From assembly GCA_002840735.1 (NCBI GenBank), contig PHBY01000004.1, forward strand, positions 124,001 through 188,000: DNA of 64,000 nt. The letters are read 5' to 3'. The position numbers and the translations under genes are program-made. The notes beneath the pieces were generated by a model. The model saw nothing but the letters and a program-made list of their open reading frames with translations. It had not been told where the DNA came from and made no database searches. The number at the start of each line of letters is the position of its first letter. Positions within the stretch are counted from its first letter, which is position 1. This DNA comes from Chloroflexi bacterium HGW-Chloroflexi-2. GTDB lineage: Bacteria; Chloroflexota; Anaerolineae; Anaerolineales; Anaerolineaceae. Shown here one piece after another: positions 63,395 to 64,000 of this stretch.

Positions 63395-64000
63395 TCAGGC
63401 TACGTAAGTAATTTTTACTTCTGAACGATCCGTTTGCAAGCGAATGATGTTCTCAGGTAGTTCTTCCAGAGTGATTTTTTTGGTGCTCATGGGGGTCATG
63501 TCCATGCCGGAGGCCATACATTCGATGACACGTGGGAACGTTCCATGCCCAGAGTGTCCCTGTGCACCAATGATCTGGGCACGACGCACCTGTAATACTT
63601 CACCCATTACAGGCATTTTAGCCTCTGCGCGCGCAGTAACAACGATCTTACTGTTCAAAGTACGGCCTTCCCATACCACCCGTTCAATGCCTGGGTAAAC
63701 CACTTCCGGTAACCCAGTGGCTTCCATGAATAAGTCAGCACCCATCCCATGGGTGATTTCTAAAACACGATCAGCGAAATCTTCTTTGAGGGGGTTGATA
63801 TGAAAATCTGCACCCAGTTTCAATGCCATCTTGGCACGGACTTCTTCTGTCTCAGAGATGATAACCTGAGAAGCACCCGCACGTTTTAAGATAGCACAGG
63901 CCGCGATACCAACCGGTCCTGCTCCGAGAATGACAACCCGATCACCCGGGCGAATACCACCACCACGTTCGATGACTGCATTGTAAGCCACACAGGTTGG
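63395..64000 (-). CDS. Zinc-type medium-chain dehydrogenase, 5'-truncated by window edge
   Basis: The frame is open to the right edge; only the C-terminal ~200 residues are visible. The NAD-binding Rossmann motif is VVILGAGPVGIAACAI, preceded by the typical PTCVAYNAV segment that follows the catalytic Cys region. The catalytic zinc site lies outside. It belongs to the threonine/sorbitol dehydrogenase group. Next to an IolO-like epimerase it may be IolM-like, oxidising an inositol-derived keto sugar. Confidence 0.85.
   Translation of the reverse strand, partial: PTCVAYNAVIERGGGIRPGDRVVILGAGPVGIAACAILKRAGASQVIISETEEVRAKMALKLGADFHINPLKEDFADRVLEITHGMGADLFMEATGLPEVVYPGIERVVWEGRTLNSKIVVTARAEAKMPVMGEVLQVRRAQIIGAQGHSGHGTFPRVIECMASGMDMTPMSTKKITLEELPENIIRLQTDRSEVKITYVA

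Noticed and set aside
1-64000. tRNA, rRNA, CRISPR array, insertion sequence or phage genes
   Set aside because: Looked for tRNA T-loop patterns, direct repeats with spacers, transposase motifs; none found by reading.

Overview
The window reads as a chromosomal segment of a low-GC member of the Chloroflexota, most likely class Anaerolineae. This is inferred from gene content, since no rRNA or other marker gene is present. The supporting features are an 1849-residue membrane protein carrying the YYYYG motif of the Chloroflexi/archaeal 'Chlor_Arch_YYY' (DUF2298) family, three lipoprotein sugar-binding ABC systems each next to LacI-type regulators, and short Actinobacteria-type xylose isomerase. 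I saw no tRNA, rRNA, CRISPR array, insertion sequence or prophage gene.

Layout. 1-1.1 kb: 3' part of a BNR/Asp-box beta-propeller gene, overlapping a MoaD/ThiS-like gene. 1.4-3.7 kb: otsA-otsB-like trehalose-6-phosphate synthase and phosphatase. 3.7-10.9 kb (minus strand): a redox module of a small membrane protein, an octahaem cytochrome c, a TAT four-cluster ferredoxin and an NrfD-like quinone-site membrane subunit, bracketed by two OmpR-type response regulators and one histidine kinase. 11.2-13.9 kb: DEAD-box helicase, an NBR1-domain lipoprotein and a CBS-domain protein. 14.5-26.2 kb: sugar locus 1 (LacI, binding protein, two permeases, an unrecognised GT-B-like protein, alpha/beta hydrolase, GPH-type symporter, and alpha-galactosidase on the other strand). 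26.5-35.1 kb: YggT protein, a frameshifted GT39-like membrane protein, and the giant HhH-GT39-DUF2298 fusion. 35.3-49.2 kb: sugar locus 2 (LacI, binding protein, two permeases, cellobiose phosphorylase, cupin, xylose isomerase, GH3 glycosidase, a second LacI, URO-D-family protein). 49.4-58.0 kb: sugar locus 3 (LacI, binding protein, two permeases, trehalose synthase TreS, a decayed GH1 remnant, amylosucrase). 58-64 kb: DUF1294 and rhomboid proteins, a Fur-family regulator divergent from a CbiM-CbiQ-CbiO metal ECF transporter, a 31-residue small protein, and an IolO-like epimerase with a partial zinc dehydrogenase.

How it fits together. The cell appears to import oligosaccharides (probably alpha-galactosides, cellobiose-like beta-glucans or xylosides, and sucrose, maltose or trehalose) and split them inside by phosphorolysis, hydrolysis or transglucosylation. 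Substrate assignments are inferences from neighbouring enzymes. Trehalose can be made by OtsA/OtsB or by TreS.

The most interesting non-coding signal is a shared architecture around all three binding-protein genes. Each has an extended anti-16S Shine-Dalgarno sequence (AGGAGGTGA) about 73-80 nt upstream of the start codon, in addition to its normal RBS, and a strong hairpin just after its stop codon. This looks like an mRNA-stabilising 'ribosome cap plus 3' stem' device. Other notable signals are four distinct LacI-operator candidates with a shared GAGCGCTC operator at both ends of locus 2, Nur-like TTGCAA boxes in front of the metal transporter, an uncommented GH1 pseudogene, and a single-G frameshift in a GT39-like gene.
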